A stretch of DNA of 64,000 bases from Geosiphon pyriformis (Eukaryota > Glomeromycota > Glomeromycetes > Archaeosporales > Geosiphonaceae): positions 29,592 through 93,591 of the forward strand of contig JAAOMT010000269.1 of NCBI GenBank assembly GCA_016748015.1, written 5' to 3'. The notes beneath the pieces are model-generated. The model did no database searches. It saw nothing but the letters and a program-made list of their open reading frames with translations, and had not been told where the DNA came from. The translations under genes and the position numbers were made by a program. Shown here one piece after another: positions 60,823-64,000 of this stretch (position 1 is its first letter; the number at the start of each line of letters is the position of its first letter).

Positions 60823-63084
60823 TTACTTCTTTTTATTTTTGGACGTTTCACCAGTCCGATGAAATTTTTTCCCATCTTGAGTGGACGTCTTTTTTTTCCC
60901 TGATATCTCCTCGATCTTGTATCAAGTAATATTATATTGTTAAAACAAAAAAATTGATCAAAATTTATGAGATTATGAACATCTCACCTTTCTTTTTTTA
61001 ACAAACTTTCCTTGTTCCCCCAACAATTTTTTTTTGCGATTCTTGTCATTTCGAGGTTCATTTTTATTTGGTCGATGTTCAGCTTCCACAACCATATTTT
61101 GAACAGAGCCAGTATTTTTTTTTCGTTCCATTCTCCGTTTCACAATCAGATTGTTCTCAATCGAAAACTCGACAATCAATCTTTTCTTATCACCGAATAA
61201 ATCGGGATTGTTGTTGAGGTAACGAAGTGCCGCTAGCGCATGAGCGTGATGTGTGAATTCCAAAAATCCGTAACCTTTGGAACGTGGTTTTTGTGTGGTG
61301 GAATCTATACGATCTTTTGATCGGACAATTTTGGCCTGAGTTTTTCATTATCAAAAGTTTCAATAAATTGTTAATGATTAGTTAAAATGACCACAAGATA
61401 AAATTGATCTAGTACCTGTTTGATGAATGGCTTGTGATCCCATCCCTCCATTCCTTCGACCTTTGACAATGCTTGTCGTTCTCCCTTCTTCACTTGTTCT
61501 TTGAATTTTTGTATACTCTCTCTTCCTAATTCTTTTAATTTTTTCTCATCAACTGTGATCGGCAGATTACGTACTGATATTCGAGTCTTTGAGATGTAAA
61601 GATTGGGATTCTTTGCCAATTGGCTTTTTCGATTCGAATAGGAAGTTGTTCTTTTATTTACTTCCGCCGCAGGGAGCAAAGCCGAGGCAGGCGTATCAGG
61701 AAGAATTGCTAAAATATAGTCTATGAGATGTTGATTCTAAATGGCACAAATGATACCAATTCCCTGAAGGTTTACCTCCTTCTTTAAGCAAATAGAAATT
61801 TCTTCGGTCTTCGAGTCGTATTCTCACTTGATTCTGATCCATTAATTGTTTGGCTTGCTCCCGTTCCACGGCTCTCGCTACTGACAATACCCGGCCATGG
61901 AGCGTAAATGGCGCTGCTAGTGAATCTGATGGGTCTGCCATCAGAATTGATTTGTATTGTACTTCATTCCGCTGTTGGCCAGGTTTTTTTGGTTGTTTTA
62001 TGGGTTCAGACATATTATTATTATTATTCACTTTCTCAGCCTCTAATAAGCACAGATTGGCATGATGAAGCTCCTTGAAGCAAACAAATCCCGTTCCTCG
62101 CGATCGACCTGTTTCATGGTCCTTGGTCACCAAGCAATAACGCAGCGGACCAAACTTTGAAAACCTGTAAAAACATAAATATGGTACTGGATAGGGTATT
62201 GAGAGTTTGCATATAAGGAATAAAATGAATCTTCACCGACAGTTCACTCAATTCTTCTTGAGTTGCTTCAAATGCAAGATTCCGAATGAATAAAGTAGAT
62301 CCTTCTGAGGCAGAAGGCAATTTCTTTTTAGGTTTGAGCGGTTTATCGATCACAATTTCTTCTTCTTCTTTTTCATCTTCTTCTTCTTCATCTTCTTCTT
62401 CTTCATCTTCTTCTTCTTCATCTTCTTCTTCATAATCATTAAATTCTTGGGAACTCTCACTTTCATTTAATTTCTCTTCGTTTATGGAGTCACTTTCTAA
62501 ATTCGAAAAAATATCCTCTGCATCTTTGGGTTCAATTTCTATTTTCTTTGTACGATTATCACCATGCCCCTCCTGCTCAGAATCATCGCTCATTTCTTCC
62601 TTCATCTGCATTTCCAACTCCTCTGAATCATCTTCAACATCTGAATATTTCAAATCATCACGGTCACTCTGATCCTTATTATTCAAATTTTTCGACTTGT
62701 AATTTGATTTTGGGAGAGCATATGCCATTCTCAGTGTTCTTTGTCCATTAAACTTTACTTTTTTTAGCTCTTTTAAGGCGCGTTCAGCGTCTTGATGCAA
62801 CGCAAATCGAACAAACCCATAGCCTTTATTCAATTTACCCAAGTCCTTACCACCCCTCAAGGATTGTTCATCTTTTTCTTTTACGACAAAACAAGATCTT
62901 ATCGGGCCCACCGCCGAAAAGAAAGACTCTAGGTCTGCGTCTGTCGCATTATATGGAACAGTGCCAACAAAGAGTGTGTTTGATTTTTGGCTTTATGAAA
63001 ATGGCCAAGTGGAGTTAGTAGATAAGGAAAAGTTGTGACTTGTGAAAAGAAAGGAAACACAAACTTGGATGTGGGGGCCGCCAT
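60823..63084 (-). CDS. NOP4: Nop4/RBM28-like nucleolar RNA-binding protein
   Basis: Six exons on the minus strand: 63084-63065 (20 bp), 62990-62241, 62164-61776, 61708-61416, 61335-60988 and 60915-60823. They total 1,893 bp and 630 residues. RRM1 ([18 protein letters not shown]) lies at about residues 11-100, an acidic run of Glu/Asp near 205-222, RRM2 ([18 protein letters not shown]) from about 238, and a long-insert RRM3 ([15 protein letters not shown]) from about 428; the tail is Lys-rich. Nop4 acts in 60S subunit maturation. Yeast Nop4 has four RRMs, here three are clear. An in-frame ATG at 63117 could extend the start by 11 codons. Exon 2 uses a weak donor (GTCGGT); exon 6 is predicted from splice signals. 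Confidence 0.85.
62356..62432 (-). repeat. GAA/GAT-rich tandem repeat coding the acidic stretch of NOP4
   Basis: The plus strand shows repeated blocks of TTCTTCTTCATC about 18 bp long, coding E-E-D-E-E-E units. Such repeats change length easily. Confidence 0.8.
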
Positions 63085-63117
63085 AGTAGTCAATATTGGT
63101 TTCGGTAATATTTTCAC

Positions 63118-63648
63118 AATTTTATAAAATAAAAATTGATTCGATGAGATGAGATGATAAATTTAAACTTTTATCTCATCAGTTAAACTACTGACTGAAT
63201 GTAATATTTTTCCAAGATCACCAAGGTTAACAAAAAAGAGGCTAAAATACATGTAATTTTCGATCATTTGCACTTCATTATAATATTCATGATCTTAAAA
63301 AATAAAGGTTTAAGGATTGCAGCAATATCGGGGAATCTCTTGTCCTAATCCCTGAATTGAACTTCGGGGTAAGCCAGTTTAGTTCAACATTCGGCAATTC
63401 TTGACAGCTAACAACTCCAAAATTCATTGACTAAATAGTATAATATCCATCGTTAATACGAAGACAAGAATTTCTCATTACCCAATTTTTCCTAAAATTC
63501 GGAATCAAAAAAACCATAAGTTAATCGGGAAAGGGTCTTTCTAAAACTGTATTCCTCAGATCCTTTAGCTTGAGTGAAAAACCCGAATTAACCGAGAGTG
63601 AATGAAATAAACAGACAGCAAAACAAAAAATATCATACCAAACATCAT
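63118..63648. other. Intergenic region between NOP4 and NDUFA6
   Basis: The NOP4 promoter and the NDUFA6 3' region share about 530 bp. No other gene seen. Confidence 0.5.
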
Positions 63649-64000
63649 TCAATCACGTCCCTCTGAAGCGAATAAAAATATTTACAAGTTAGCACAAAAA
63701 TGAAAATCCCTATCAGCCCTTATATTAAAATAATTTACCATAAAAGCGCTGAAGAAAGCTCTTCCTCTGTTTCCGCCCTATATCCCACTCGTCCTTCTTA
63801 AAATAATGATAGACATGAATTGGCTGTTTCCACAAATTTATCGTTTCCTGATATTCGTTGTGGCCTTTAAGCAATAAGATATCGATAACACCGAGATCAT
63901 CAACATATCGATTACGCTCGAATTCTTGTCGAATTTTCGCACGTACTGCTGAAGTCGGCATGTCTAGACCAAAGTTAGCAACTATTTCTGGAGCCTTTAT
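63649..64000 (-). CDS. NDUFA6: NADH:ubiquinone oxidoreductase subunit NDUFA6/B14 (5' end outside window)
   Basis: The minus strand reads from the window edge APEIVANFGLDMPTSAVRAK, then RQEFERNRYVDDLGVIDILL and QETINLWKQPIHVYHYF, ending FLQRFY. The exon ends at 63739 with a GT donor; a 14-bp last exon (63662-63649) after TTCAG gives EGRD and TGA, restoring the family's usual short C-terminus. NDUFA6 is an LYR-family accessory subunit at the matrix arm of complex I and binds the mitochondrial acyl carrier protein. The LYR motif itself lies upstream, outside the window. An internal Met at 63961 is not the start, since conserved sequence precedes it in frame. Confidence 0.85.

Noticed and set aside
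62484-62751. Plus-strand Ser-rich open frames
   Set aside because: They are antisense to the acidic linker of NOP4; Ser codons mirror the GAA/GAT-rich coding strand.

Overview
The window looks like nuclear DNA of an arbuscular mycorrhizal fungus (Glomeromycotina, Rhizophagus-like). It is very AT-rich, its genes carry short spliceosomal introns of about 60-100 bp, and its repeat families (LTR elements with a 5' leader ORF, LINEs, crinkler-type proteins, P-loop NTPase proteins, lipase-like genes lacking the serine) are ones I associate with Rhizophagus. The species call is inference from family recognition, with no database search.

Layout. 1-255 is the end of a protein kinase gene. 850-16,058 is a minus-strand LINE relic split by a complete 9,926-bp Ty3/gypsy-type LTR element (1980-11905, TSD ACAC). 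16-17.8 kb is an AT desert. 17.8-25.04 kb holds decayed genes: a coiled-coil relic and two P-loop NTPase relics facing each other, one split by a solo LTR (19941-20808, TSD GTAT). 25.2-29.1 kb is another AT desert. 29.1-39.05 kb is a second LINE relic split by a short non-autonomous LTR element (34095-37547, TSD CTGG). 40-51 kb is a minus-strand array of four secreted or membrane-anchored class-3 lipase-like genes, the fourth cut by an assembly gap. 53.5-58.2 kb holds three decayed plus-strand genes: a crinkler-type protein with a nuclease-like end, a DDE transposase-like gene and a HAD-like tail-anchored protein. 58.4-64 kb is ordinary gene space: ALG1 (9 exons, plus), a NOP4/RBM28-like ribosome biogenesis factor (6 exons, minus) and the 3' end of the complex I subunit NDUFA6/B14 (minus).

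Two themes stand out. First, each of the three LTR insertions sits inside an older coding sequence, and removing the insert plus one 4-bp TSD restores the interrupted reading frame, so the order of events can be read. Second, the repeats and decayed genes share one damage pattern: stops at positions expected to be Trp, Arg or Gln, and catalytic Asp changed to Asn, all explicable as C-to-T/G-to-A transitions. The genes at 58-64 kb are intact. The most unusual coding content is the gypsy element, which carries a dUTPase domain, a nine-cysteine cluster, a 5' leader ORF and an extra ORF after pol. Next is the lipase array, where the nucleophile serine is replaced while the Asp and His positions remain.
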